Shown: positions 7,913-16,415 of the stretch, piece after piece
Numbering within the stretch: the first letter of the stretch is position 1
Layout of the letters: each line of letters starts with the position of its first letter
Assembly (NCBI GenBank): GCA_025359865.1
Contig: JANYDH010000046.1
Coordinates: 1-64,000 of the forward strand
From: Actinomycetes bacterium
GTDB lineage: Bacteria; Actinomycetota; Acidimicrobiia; Acidimicrobiales; Ilumatobacteraceae
Length of the DNA: 64,000 bases
Direction: 5' to 3'
The notes under the pieces: model-generated
What the model was told of the DNA's origin: nothing
The model's input: only the letters and a program-made list of their open reading frames with translations
The model's database searches: none
Translations under genes and position numbers: made by a program

Positions 7913-8875
7913 TCACAACAAGTTGGGCAAAAGCCGGGCAGCCTCACCCGACGCGGCCAGACCGACAAGCACCAGCGGGGGAAGGAACACCACCCAGGTT
8001 TGGGCGCGTCCCCAACGGTGCCAGGCCCACACGACACACAGCGACAACGCGATCAATGCCTGCATCCAGAGCGCAAGGGCCCACATGGTACGAGCATCGC
8101 CCGCCATCACCCGTTCCTCAGCTGGAAGTGCGGAAGTGCTCACGATCGGCGCAGCGCCAACGGCGGCAGCGCCGACGAGGTCGGCATCAACTCGCAGCAC
8201 GCCCGACGGCAGAAACGACGCGCCGGCGGTGGTAACGAGTAGCAACCGGCTCGCTCCAGAAGCAGGGGCGGCAGGAGCCAGCGAGCCCTCAGGCCGCACG
8301 CCGAGCACGCGGAACTCAAAGACACCTTGGCCGGTGGTGACCCTGATCAGCGCTCCGACAGCCAACTCGTTGATGTCGGCGAATGGACCACCGAATGCGG
8401 CTCGACGGCCATACACCACGCTGGTGCCGACCTGCCCCGGTAGGGGCGTATCGCGCCTGTGCCCTGGCCCATCAAACAACGCGCTCGACGTCGTGCCCTG
8501 CGCGACCACCTGCTGGAGCCCCAGGGAGGGGATCTCCAAGTAGGCGACCGATGTACCGATTGGGAGCTCGCGTCCCTCGTCGTCGGTAGGCCCGATCGGG
8601 GCGGTGCCCGTAGCGAGTTCAGCCCGGAAGCTGTCGAACGCTCGGCCTTGAGCCGCTGACTGCTGCAACGCGCTGACCAACACCAGTTGGAGCAGCAACG
8701 TTGTCGACAGCACGAAGACGAGCACAAGAGTCGCCCGGATGAGTTGCAGACGCGGACTCAGCGGCGGCGCGTCACCACGGGCCGCCGCCGGACCCGGCTC
8801 CGGCTTGCGTGGCCCTAGTTCCCAGCGTTGCGGCCATGATGCTCGTGTACGGCCCAGCATCACCGGCGCAGTCAT
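7913..8875 (-). CDS. Sortase-like membrane protein lacking catalytic His and Cys
   Basis: A 320-aa protein. One transmembrane helix (about 45-72), then a sortase class E/F-like domain (about 105-215), then two more hydrophobic segments (about 255-315). The fold markers are present: VAYLEIPSLGLQQVVAQGT, ALFDGPGHRRDTPLPGQ, AAFGGPF, and L-x-V-x-TG-x-G-x-F-x-F-x-V. The catalytic His of GHR is Arg (YGRRAAFG), and the Cys of LTTC is Ala (LLLVTTAGASF). An Arg remains in the following strand (GVLRVD). It is therefore probably not a transpeptidase. The start is ATG 8875, overlapping the upstream stop as ATGA. The upstream gene ends in a sorting-signal-like LVVTG tail, so the two may interact without cleavage. 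Domain assignment is good; inactivity is inferred from the missing residues. Confidence 0.75.
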   Translation of the reverse strand: MTAPVMLGRTRASWPQRWELGPRKPEPGPAAARGDAPPLSPRLQLIRATLVLVFVLSTTLLLQLVLVSALQQSAAQGRAFDSFRAELATGTAPIGPTDDEGRELPIGTSVAYLEIPSLGLQQVVAQGTTSSALFDGPGHRRDTPLPGQVGTSVVYGRRAAFGGPFADINELAVGALIRVTTGQGVFEFRVLGVRPEGSLAPAAPASGASRLLLVTTAGASFLPSGVLRVDADLVGAAAVGAAPIVSTSALPAEERVMAGDARTMWALALWMQALIALSLCVVWAWHRWGRAQTWVVFLPPLVLVGLAASGEAARLLPNLL

Positions 8876-10545
8876 CGGGTCTCGCGCTGGATCACCTTGA
8901 GCGGCCGCGACAACAACACGGCCATCCGACCGAACACGAGCAGGAGGAGCCCCCACACGATGAGCGGAACAGGTGATGATCCGGTGACGACAAGTGTGGT
9001 GTTGTTTCCCGATCCGGACGATGGGAATCCGGACGACGGGAATCCGCTCGGTGTCGCAGGTGTCGGACCCGGGTCGGAGCCGATCCCACCAACTGGGGAG
9101 GAGGCAAGCACCACCGTCGTGTTCACGCCGGTCGTGCTCACACCGGGTGCAGTCGCGACGATGGCAGGCGCGCCTGGATCGGTGGCAATTCCGAGTGTGG
9201 AGTTCGAGTCACCGCGCCCGTTATCACGGATCGTGACCGACAACGCGTTTGCAGCGATCTTGGCGCCGGTCTCACCATCCCAAGGGAACGGTTGCCATGC
9301 TCCACCGACCAGCTTGAAGTAGTCCGTGGCAACCTGCGGCAACGTCACGGTGAAGGTGACAAGCGCACCCGGGGCCGTTGTCGCCGAGAACGAGAGTTGA
9401 CCGAATGGGAAGCTCATCCCTGCTGGCGCAGGCACCTGGGGGGTCACGGTCGAAAATGCGGTCAGGGTTGCACCCGCCGATACCCCGATCGACGCGGCCC
9501 CAACCGGGGTGGTGATCTGTGTGGGCGCCGCTGCGCCCGGCACGCATGGCACCGTCGTGGTCGTTGTCGGCGTCGTGGTCGTGGTCGTCGAACCGGCAAC
9601 GGTCGTCGTCGAACCGGCAACGGTGGTCGTCGAAGCCGGTGCGGTCGTCGTCGAAGCCGGCGAAGTCGTCGTGCTCGCAGAAGCGGTTGTCGCACAGGCG
9701 ACCGTCGTAGTAGTTGCGGCCGATGTCGTCGTCGTGCTCTTCACCGTCGTCGTCGTAGCGGCCGCCGTTGTCGTCGTCGCAGCCGCCGTCGTCGTGGTGC
9801 TCTTCACCGTCGTCGTTGTGGCAGCCGCCGTCGTTGTGGCAGCCGCCGTCGTCGTGGCAGCCGCCGTCGTCGTCGACCCAGCCGCCGTCGTCGTCACCGC
9901 GGCCGTCGTCGTGGTGGTCGCCGCGGCCGTCGTCGTGGTCGCCGAACCTGTTGACGAGTCCGTCCAAGTGAAACCGGTCGGCTTGTTCGGGTCGGCAGCG
10001 ATGACAATTGATGCCTCCCAATACTTGCCGGCGTCGAGCGCTCCGGCCTGCGTGCAAGCAAACCCGATCTTGTAGCTGCCCGGAGGCGGGGCGAACCCGA
10101 TCAATGCGCCGAACGACATCGTCGGAATCCCCGAGATCAACCCGAGAGGGCTCGCCGAGGGGTTCTTGTTGATGATCGATGTGCCAACGTTGTCGTACAG
10201 GGACGAGACGAACGCACCGCTGACAACTTGGTTTGGTCCTGACGCGTAGGTGAGTGATGACGCGTCGACCGTAGCCGCCACGAAGTAGGTCTGCCAGCGA
10301 TATGCCGGCGTACCTGATCCACTGCCGGTGCACGATGATCCGGTCGGCGGGGTAAGAGTGAATTCGGTGCTTGCCACACCCGTCGATGGTGACAGCGTGT
10401 TCACGCCCGCTGGCCCCGCAGCCAAGACCGTGGCGTGCCGGTCACTTCCAGCGGTGATGCCGAGAACCAGCATGGTTGCCGAGAGAACGGCACCGGCTCG
10501 GGCGAAGTCGCGTCCGACACGACGCCATGAAGAGATGAGTTGCAT
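8872..10545 (-). CDS. Surface protein: cluster-specific domain, Thr linker, anchor-U domain, sorting-like tail
   Basis: A 557-aa protein. Order: signal sequence (about 15-43), the cluster-specific domain (about 45-185, PAYRWQTYFV, YKIGFACTQAGALDAGKYWE), a Thr/Ala/Val-rich linker (about 195-335, repeats of ATTTT), then a beta domain (about 340-470). The beta domain resembles the choice-of-anchor U domain (YFKLVGGAWQPFPWDGETG ... SVTIRDNGRGDSNSTLGIATDPGAPA, quoted in parts). The C-terminus has LVVTG followed by SSPVPLIVWGLLLLVFG and a basic tail, close to an LPxTG-type sorting signal with Pro replaced by Val. The ATG at 10545 overlaps the upstream TGA by 1 nt, and its own stop overlaps the sortase-like gene. 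It is probably wall-spanning, displayed by the long linker. Confidence 0.75.
   Translation of the reverse strand: MQLISSWRRVGRDFARAGAVLSATMLVLGITAGSDRHATVLAAGPAGVNTLSPSTGVASTEFTLTPPTGSSCTGSGSGTPAYRWQTYFVAATVDASSLTYASGPNQVVSGAFVSSLYDNVGTSIINKNPSASPLGLISGIPTMSFGALIGFAPPPGSYKIGFACTQAGALDAGKYWEASIVIAADPNKPTGFTWTDSSTGSATTTTAAATTTTTAAVTTTAAGSTTTAAATTTAAATTTAAATTTTVKSTTTTAAATTTTAAATTTTVKSTTTTSAATTTTVACATTASASTTTSPASTTTAPASTTTVAGSTTTVAGSTTTTTTPTTTTTVPCVPGAAAPTQITTPVGAASIGVSAGATLTAFSTVTPQVPAPAGMSFPFGQLSFSATTAPGALVTFTVTLPQVATDYFKLVGGAWQPFPWDGETGAKIAANALSVTIRDNGRGDSNSTLGIATDPGAPAIVATAPGVSTTGVNTTVVLASSPVGGIGSDPGPTPATPSGFPSSGFPSSGSGNNTTLVVTGSSPVPLIVWGLLLLVFGRMAVLLSRPLKVIQRETR
9545..9955 (-). repeat. Low-complexity Thr/Ala/Val codon repeat
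   Basis: About 410 bp of near-repeats of GCCGTCGTCGTG-type units (plus-strand view) encode the Thr-rich linker of the 557-aa surface protein. The repeats make long open frames on both strands, including an Arg-rich and a Val-rich one, which are artefacts. Slippage here would change linker length. Confidence 0.8.
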
Positions 10546-11300
10546 CAGTACGACTCCTTGTTAAGGGTGGTGGTTGGGCGACCGCGGCGACGCCAGAAAA
10601 AGACGCCCACAGTCGCGACGATCAAGCCGATACACGCAACGATGATCCAGCGGAAGGATCGGCTGTTCGAACGTTCTGCATGCTCGGGCGCGGACGTTAG
10701 ACGCCAAGAGAGATGGGATCCGTCGCCCGATCCGGAGATCACGACCTCCGTGTCCCAGTACAGCGCTGTACGACCAAAGTAGCTGCAGGCGACCCCGATG
10801 CGATACGAACCGTTAGGAATCCGCTCACCGGCGACGACAGCGAAGCTGAACGACGGCAGGGCGGGGATCTCCCCAGGTGCGCCCGGAACGGGATTCCGAA
10901 TCGTGAGCTTGTGTACAAATGGCACGGTGTCGACCCCAAAGAGCGCGTACCTTCCGTTCCCCACCGGGTCGGGCCCGATCGGACCGTACCGGATGTCAAC
11001 AGGATCGTCGATCGACGGGATCAGGAAGCTTTGGACTCTCCACTGATCGTTAGCACTGTCACCCGGGCAGCGGGCCCCGTCAGGCAATCGCACACTGAAC
11101 GCGGTCGCACTCTCACCGCGAACGATCTCCTTCGACCGATTGTCTGCGTTGACGACCGCTACATCGCCCGCGTCAACCGGCTTGTCCACCGCGGCCAGGC
11201 CGGGAGAGCCGGAGAGTGACCATGTGGCAGCTACGAACACGGCGCACGTCAGCACGCCGTGCCAGCGTCGTCGCACCGCCAGATTCGAGATTCGAGTCAT
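10545..11300 (-). CDS. Anchored surface protein with a divergent copy of the cluster-specific domain
   Basis: A 251-aa protein. An N-terminal signal/anchor (about 14-36) is followed by one extracellular domain (about 60-200), then a transmembrane helix (WIIVACIGLIVATVGVFFW) and a short basic tail. The extracellular domain matches the pattern of the N-terminal domain of its two larger neighbours: C-x-GDSA, WRVQSFLIPSIDDPVDIRYG, a Pro-rich turn before LPSFSFA, then GSYRIGVACSYFG and YWDTEVVIS. The shared Cys residues are kept. The start at 11300 lies 1 nt after the previous stop, and its stop overlaps the next ATG. It looks like the minimal member of the domain family. The function is unknown. 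Confidence 0.7.
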   Translation of the reverse strand: MTRISNLAVRRRWHGVLTCAVFVAATWSLSGSPGLAAVDKPVDAGDVAVVNADNRSKEIVRGESATAFSVRLPDGARCPGDSANDQWRVQSFLIPSIDDPVDIRYGPIGPDPVGNGRYALFGVDTVPFVHKLTIRNPVPGAPGEIPALPSFSFAVVAGERIPNGSYRIGVACSYFGRTALYWDTEVVISGSGDGSHLSWRLTSAPEHAERSNSRSFRWIIVACIGLIVATVGVFFWRRRGRPTTTLNKESY

Positions 11301-11301
11301 C

Positions 11302-14271
11302 TCAACCCTGCTCGATCTCATCGGGAACCGAACCAGTGTCCAGGGCTGTTTTGTGTCTGCGGCGTGGTCGTTTCGTGATCTCCAACGCACACAGAGCGGA
11401 CCCCAGAGCCATGACGCCGAGGCCTGGAACGGCATATCGATTTTTGGCTAGATCGGCGGTTGGCGTCGTCACCGAACGACTCGGCGAGGCGGGTACGCCT
11501 GCATCCACTGCCGAAGGCATAACGCTGATCGGCAACGTCGACGTGGCCGTTGGCACCCCACTGCTGGTCAACACATCGCTACTCGCTGACACGTCACTGC
11601 CCGTCGGCACGTCACTGCTCGCCGGCACGTCACTGCTCGTCGGCACGTCACTGCTCGGTACTACCGACGCCGGTATCACTCTGCGCGTCGTGTTGGACGG
11701 CGCGGCATTAGTGGACGAAATGGCGCCCGTGGGCGACGTTGGCGCTGCAGCCAATGTTGTCGTTGTCAACAACGCAACCGACGACGACGGGTTCGTTGCT
11801 CCGGGCATGGACGAGTGCGGCAGTGCCGTCGTGACCGTTGGCGGCGGAGGTGTATTGACCACGTTCGCCGTCGATGACTGGGGCGGTGCAGTGGACGTCG
11901 ACGTGGTTGACGTTGTCGACGTGGTCGAGCTGCTGGCTGGCTTAGCCGATTCGGCGACCATCGTGCGGATCAGGTTCGCTGACGTTGTTGCCTGATTCCG
12001 CAGGCTCTCCGACAGCGGCGCATATCCCCTTGGGAGCCGTCCAAGTTCGAGACCCGGTACCTGACCCGGGCCAGACGCGTAGTCGATGAACGCTGCGTAA
12101 TCGGCCCGCTCCTGTTCCTCAAGTGCAAGTGGAGCGATCGCTGCATACGTGATGGTGGTGAGCGGGTAGGCCGTCGGTGACGGTGAAGGTGATGGCTCGA
12201 GAACGGTCGCCTCGGCTCCTGCCGCCATCGATGCAACGCCGGAGATGAGTCCTGCGGTGTCCGGGGCCACGAATACTCGCCCGGTGCCGTTGTCACCCGC
12301 ACGACTGAGCCGGGCAGTCTGTAAACCGAACAGCGCTGCCGAGGGTGTGTCGGTGAGCGCGAGCATTCCCCGTCGACCGAGATACTGGGCAACGTCACGC
12401 GTCCATACCTCTGATGCCGACTGAGCGAACGGGTTCTCGACGATCTTTGCACCATCCGAGGCCGCCCGTGCAGCCTGGGCACTTTCGGCAAAACCTCTCC
12501 GATATGGCGCCCAGTCGGTACCGCACAGCGGCGGAGGAGAAATCGAATTGTTCGGCCCCCGCGGTAAAGCCTGGTAACAATATGGATCAGCCTTAGGAAA
12601 CGAATGCGGGGTTGGATCGCCGAACGCGACACCTGTCGAATTCGCGGCCGCTGAAGCGACATAAACCGGGTTGATTCTCATGCCCCATTCATCGGGCTCG
12701 CCGTTCAACCATGAGCGCGCCTCGGGGTCGGCGAACACCCACTCCCAGACTTGCCGCGCAGCGTCCGAGTTTCCCGCTGGGAGCAGGAGGCTGCTGAATG
12801 CTCGGCTGTCGGCAGTCTGGAGGAGTTCGAACTCCGGATTGAATTGGCGAAAGTCAGGGTCGAGGCCCATGTGGGCCGGGTTTCCGACCATCCATGCGTA
12901 GCTCGGCGCATTCACGATGCTGACAGCCTGGCGGTACGACTGAGTGAGAAGCTTTGCGACCAGTCGCGGGGTCAGGTTCAACTCGGCGATCCTCACCCCG
13001 GCAAGTTGTTGCTCGGCCGCTGGCGCATCATTGGTTGGGTTGCGCTCGACGTTGAAGCCGATGACCAGACCCGAAACGCTGACCGGGGCGTACACCACCG
13101 GGTTGTTGGGATCGGCAGCAGCCGTGGAGATCGCCCGCGACACAACTACCATTCCGGGTGCCCCGAGTTGTCCGGACAGCAGTTGCTGGCGAGCAGAGCT
13201 GTCACTGACCGGCGCGTACGAGAACGGTGGCAGCCCGGCACTGGCGCACAGCGAAGGCTGCCAACTTGCAACGGCTGGCAAAGCAAGTTCGGACCCTGAA
13301 ATCCGGCGCTCATCAGTGCCGAGCTTGCACGGCGAGTCCACCGAGTTGAACCCGACCGGAATGGCTATGCGATTCCGCCAGGCTGCAGGTGACACCGGCG
13401 AAGTAACGACGCCGTTTTGGTCGGCACCGACTTGGAACGGGGTGCCGATGTTCTCATCGATGGGCGTTCCCCGAGGCACGACAACGATCCAGCACGTAGG
13501 AATCTTCTTGGCAGCACCAGGTACGGGCTGAGTCCGCTGACCGCATCCGAGACCAGACGATTCGACACCGGTCAGCACCTGGAACAACTCGGCACCGCTA
13601 CCATCGGGTCCAGAGACTGCCGCTGCGATCTCGTTTGTCGTAATGATGTTGAAATAAGGGTTCAGCCAGAAGTTCCCGCCGACAATCGCCGGATTGAAAT
13701 TCGGGTCGGTCTGGATGTTGACGACAGTGCCGTCCACCGCCCGAAACGGTAACCATACATTGGTGGTGCGTTTGTCGAGGACTCCGACCAACTTGTCGAA
13801 GTTCGACCAGTCCGATCTAGAGATCACCCGGCTCAGTGCGAAGCCTGCCGGATACAGCGAGCCGGGAAGCCCGCCGAACTTGCCTGCGACCGCACCCTGC
13901 TCGCATTGTTCGGGAGGTGGGCCAGGATTGCCCGGCACGCTGCCGTCGTCGTCGCCCCAGCATTGCATGATTTGCAGGTATTGGCTGCCGAAGCGGCCGG
14001 GCCCCGACAAGGTCGGCTTTCCACCAGTCCAGGTGATCGACACGGCCTGGTTGGAAAGGTTCGTGGTCTGGTTGATGGTGATGGCCAGATCGGCGAAGGC
14101 GCCCCGGCCGTTCACCGTGACTTGTGAATTGGTTGCGGGCAGAGCTGTATCGGTGCCTTGGCTTCCTGCCACGGGAACGTCGGCGCGAGAGTCCGACGTT
14201 GTGAACGCCATCATCGCGACGATGGCAACGGGGCCGAGAAGCCAGGCTTGGCGGCGGCAGCGCATCCTCAT
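11302..14271 (-). CDS. Large PstS-like surface protein with Ser/Thr linker and C-terminal helix
   Basis: A 989-aa protein. The signal sequence ends near residue 31. A beta domain (to about 130, QAVSITWTGGKPTLSGPGRFG) is followed by a long region with PstS-like features: VVSRAISTAAADPNNPVVYAP, SGLVIGFNVER, LTPRLVAKLLTQSY. A second region (about 580-760) resembles a lobe of the same fold. From about 790 a Ser/Thr/Pro linker contains six-residue repeats (SSDVPT type), ending in a hydrophobic segment (VPGLGVMALGSALCALEI) and a basic tail. The start at 14271 overlaps the upstream stop (ATGA). Its length is about three times that of PstS. It is likely an outer-facing binding protein tethered through the wall; the ligand is unknown. 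Confidence 0.65.
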   Translation of the reverse strand: MRMRCRRQAWLLGPVAIVAMMAFTTSDSRADVPVAGSQGTDTALPATNSQVTVNGRGAFADLAITINQTTNLSNQAVSITWTGGKPTLSGPGRFGSQYLQIMQCWGDDDGSVPGNPGPPPEQCEQGAVAGKFGGLPGSLYPAGFALSRVISRSDWSNFDKLVGVLDKRTTNVWLPFRAVDGTVVNIQTDPNFNPAIVGGNFWLNPYFNIITTNEIAAAVSGPDGSGAELFQVLTGVESSGLGCGQRTQPVPGAAKKIPTCWIVVVPRGTPIDENIGTPFQVGADQNGVVTSPVSPAAWRNRIAIPVGFNSVDSPCKLGTDERRISGSELALPAVASWQPSLCASAGLPPFSYAPVSDSSARQQLLSGQLGAPGMVVVSRAISTAAADPNNPVVYAPVSVSGLVIGFNVERNPTNDAPAAEQQLAGVRIAELNLTPRLVAKLLTQSYRQAVSIVNAPSYAWMVGNPAHMGLDPDFRQFNPEFELLQTADSRAFSSLLLPAGNSDAARQVWEWVFADPEARSWLNGEPDEWGMRINPVYVASAAANSTGVAFGDPTPHSFPKADPYCYQALPRGPNNSISPPPLCGTDWAPYRRGFAESAQAARAASDGAKIVENPFAQSASEVWTRDVAQYLGRRGMLALTDTPSAALFGLQTARLSRAGDNGTGRVFVAPDTAGLISGVASMAAGAEATVLEPSPSPSPTAYPLTTITYAAIAPLALEEQERADYAAFIDYASGPGQVPGLELGRLPRGYAPLSESLRNQATTSANLIRTMVAESAKPASSSTTSTTSTTSTSTAPPQSSTANVVNTPPPPTVTTALPHSSMPGATNPSSSVALLTTTTLAAAPTSPTGAISSTNAAPSNTTRRVIPASVVPSSDVPTSSDVPASSDVPTGSDVSASSDVLTSSGVPTATSTLPISVMPSAVDAGVPASPSRSVTTPTADLAKNRYAVPGLGVMALGSALCALEITKRPRRRHKTALDTGSVPDEIEQG
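11585..11656 (-). repeat. 18-bp tandem repeats encoding SSDVPT-like units
   Basis: About four near-copies of an 18-bp unit (GGCACGTCACTGCTCGTC type, plus-strand view) lie in the linker of the 989-aa protein and encode six-residue repeats. This is a simple in-frame slippage repeat. Confidence 0.75.
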
Positions 14272-16415
14272 GTCGACCCTGCTTGCGAGAAGTACCGCCA
14301 GGCAAGGGCGGGTGCCAGTACGAGACCCAAGGTGAGTGCCACGATCAGGAGCATCAGTGGTACTGACGAGCCCGCTTCGCTCAGCGTCGTCGGTGTGATC
14401 GCACCCGCAACGAGGCCTGCAGCTACCGGGGCAGCGGCACCACCCGTGGCCGCCCCGCAGAGACCGGTGTCGACGTCACAATTGGCTGCAAGGGGTGGGG
14501 CGACAGCTCCAAGTGGGGCCTCCGGCGCTGCCGCGCCTTCCACGGGAACGAGACCTGTCGCCGAGCCGTCGGCCAAAGCGCCCGCATCGGGGGCGACGCC
14601 GTCTGCAGTTGGCGTTCCTCCGGCCGTGGCAGCGTCAACCGCAGGCGCACCACCGACCGCAGACGAGCCATCAACCGCAACGACGCCACCAACTGCGACG
14701 ACACCGCCAACTGCTGGCGAACTGGCCACCTGCGGAGCCCCGGCCGAGGCCGGCGCAAGAGCGCCAGGCGTCGCAGCACCAGCAGCCGGGGTCTTGGCAC
14801 CCGCAGCCGGTGTGCCAGTACCAGCAACCGGTGTGCCAGCAGCCGCAGCGGGCGTACCGGCAGCAGCAGCCGGCGTCGCACCGGCCGGCGTCGCACCAGC
14901 CGGCGTGCCAGCACCAGCAACCGGCGTGCCAGCACCAGCAACCGGCGTTGCGCCGGCTGGGGTCGTTGCAGCACCTGCAACCGGCGTCGCAGCACCCCCA
15001 GCCGGTGTCGCAGCACCCGCAGCCGGCGTCGCAGCGGCAGGGGTCGTCGCGGTCGGTGCGGGGGCGCCAGTGGCGGCCGCAAGCACGGCGGTCGGTACGT
15101 TCGACATCCCACCCGTCCCGTTGGCGCATTGGAGCGAGCCCTGCCGGTCACACTCCTGCGGCTTCGGCGCGTTGTCGGCAAGCAGGTTCGTTCCGTCGGC
15201 TGCGAACGTCGGGTTCTTGCACGCCGCGATGTTGATGTCCTGCGCGACGACACCGGGAATCTTGAGGATCTGGTCGAAACCCGCCTGCACCAAGTTGATC
15301 GGCATCGGCGAGTAGCCGAGCGACGCCGACTGCTGCTGGGCCTGACACATTGCGTAATAGGAGAACGCACCGAGCGTTGTGCCCTTGTCGAGGTTGAACT
15401 GACCAGCCACTTTCGTCGGAAGAATCAGGTACGAGTACGACGAGAGTTGGTAGCTCCGTGAGTCGGTGTCGGTATAGACCGCCGAGAGATCCTGGGTCAG
15501 GTACGTCGCTGGATTATTCTCGTCGCCGTTGATCTTGGCCTGGAGCAGCGAGACCGCGACGTTCTGAGGTGTCGGCTCGGTGTAGAAGCCGGCCGCGTTG
15601 AGCACCTTCACGACAGGGAACTGGGTCCCCAACGCATATGAGTAGTTCACGTAGCCGATCGCCCCTTCGGCGAATCCTTGGCTCACATACCCTGCGATTC
15701 CGAGGTCTCCGGACTGTGCGATCATCCCCGGAATGGTCGGGTAGAACGACGTCTCGCCGCATGCTGGTGCCCGCCCGGAGCGATTGCAGTAGTCGTTCCA
15801 GATGGCCGGCTGACGGTCGATCATCCATTTCGTGAACTGGGCGCTCGACCCCGAACCGTCAGACCTGACGACTGCTACCACGGTTCGTGCCGGCATCGTC
15901 AGGCCCGGGTTGTCAGCCTGGATCGCCGGATCGTTCCAGGTGCTGATCGCCCCTGTGAAGATCTTGGCAACGTTCTCACCGGAGAGCCGCAGGTTGGTGA
16001 CCCGCTTACCGTTGATCTGCAGGTTGTACATGAAGGCCGTGCCCCCGGCGGTCACGGGCATGTATGCATAGCTGTTGGGTGCCGGGTTCTCCGGCGCCGA
16101 ACCATCCTCCGGAGCGAGCTGGAACGGGATGTCCGAGGCGGCAAAGTCGACGGTGCCGTTCAGGAAGTTCTTGCGACCAGACGTCGAGCCGCTCGGGTTG
16201 AAGTCGACGGTGATGCCGAACTGTTTGACGTTCACACGCATCGCGTCGATGGCATTGGCCGCCCAGGACGATCCTTCACCCGAGATGCGCTGGTAGCTCA
16301 GAGCACGGGCCGTCTGCACCGCGCAACTACCGAAGGCCAATGCTGCCAGGCCAGCGAGGACAAGCACAGCCACGTGGGCCCAACTCGGTCGCGTTGAACG
16401 TGAATGTTGGTTCAT
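14268..16415 (-). CDS. pstS: PstS-like binding protein on a long Ala/Thr/Pro/Gly linker with C-terminal anchor
   Basis: A 715-aa protein; typical PstS is about 350-400 aa. An N-terminal hydrophobic export segment (13-38) is followed by a PstS domain (about 40-430): ISGEGSSWAANAIDAM, NPSGSTSGRKNFLNG, DFAASDIPFQ, SGENVAKIFTGAISTWNDP, RSDGSGSSAQFTKWM. Residues 450-670 are low-complexity (AGAATP/PAG repeats), then comes a C-terminal transmembrane segment preceded by TLSEAGSSVPLM. That tail has the spacing of a sorting signal but no LPxTG. It overlaps pstA and the 989-aa gene by 4 nt each (ATGA). The phosphate-binding SGSTS and SDGSGSS loops are retained, so phosphate or a similar oxyanion is plausible. 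The anchoring and linker are atypical. Confidence 0.85.
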   Translation of the reverse strand: MNQHSRSTRPSWAHVAVLVLAGLAALAFGSCAVQTARALSYQRISGEGSSWAANAIDAMRVNVKQFGITVDFNPSGSTSGRKNFLNGTVDFAASDIPFQLAPEDGSAPENPAPNSYAYMPVTAGGTAFMYNLQINGKRVTNLRLSGENVAKIFTGAISTWNDPAIQADNPGLTMPARTVVAVVRSDGSGSSAQFTKWMIDRQPAIWNDYCNRSGRAPACGETSFYPTIPGMIAQSGDLGIAGYVSQGFAEGAIGYVNYSYALGTQFPVVKVLNAAGFYTEPTPQNVAVSLLQAKINGDENNPATYLTQDLSAVYTDTDSRSYQLSSYSYLILPTKVAGQFNLDKGTTLGAFSYYAMCQAQQQSASLGYSPMPINLVQAGFDQILKIPGVVAQDINIAACKNPTFAADGTNLLADNAPKPQECDRQGSLQCANGTGGMSNVPTAVLAAATGAPAPTATTPAAATPAAGAATPAGGAATPVAGAATTPAGATPVAGAGTPVAGAGTPAGATPAGATPAAAAGTPAAAAGTPVAGTGTPAAGAKTPAAGAATPGALAPASAGAPQVASSPAVGGVVAVGGVVAVDGSSAVGGAPAVDAATAGGTPTADGVAPDAGALADGSATGLVPVEGAAAPEAPLGAVAPPLAANCDVDTGLCGAATGGAAAPVAAGLVAGAITPTTLSEAGSSVPLMLLIVALTLGLVLAPALAWRYFSQAGST
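14750..15060 (-). repeat. Degenerate GCC/ACC/GGC codon repeats encoding an A-G-T-P linker
   Basis: Imperfect short repeats (around ACCGGCGTGCCAGCACCAGC) cover about 310 bp and encode the linker of the PstS-like protein. They create long spurious frames on the plus strand. Confidence 0.8.

Noticed and set aside
9292-9954. Arg-rich plus-strand ORF (220 aa) and the Val-rich one at 9509-10075
   Set aside because: Both are antisense readings of the Thr-rich linker of the 557-aa surface protein.
14158-15315. 385-aa Ala/Pro-rich plus-strand ORF
   Set aside because: It is an antisense reading of the A/T/P/G linker of the PstS-like protein.
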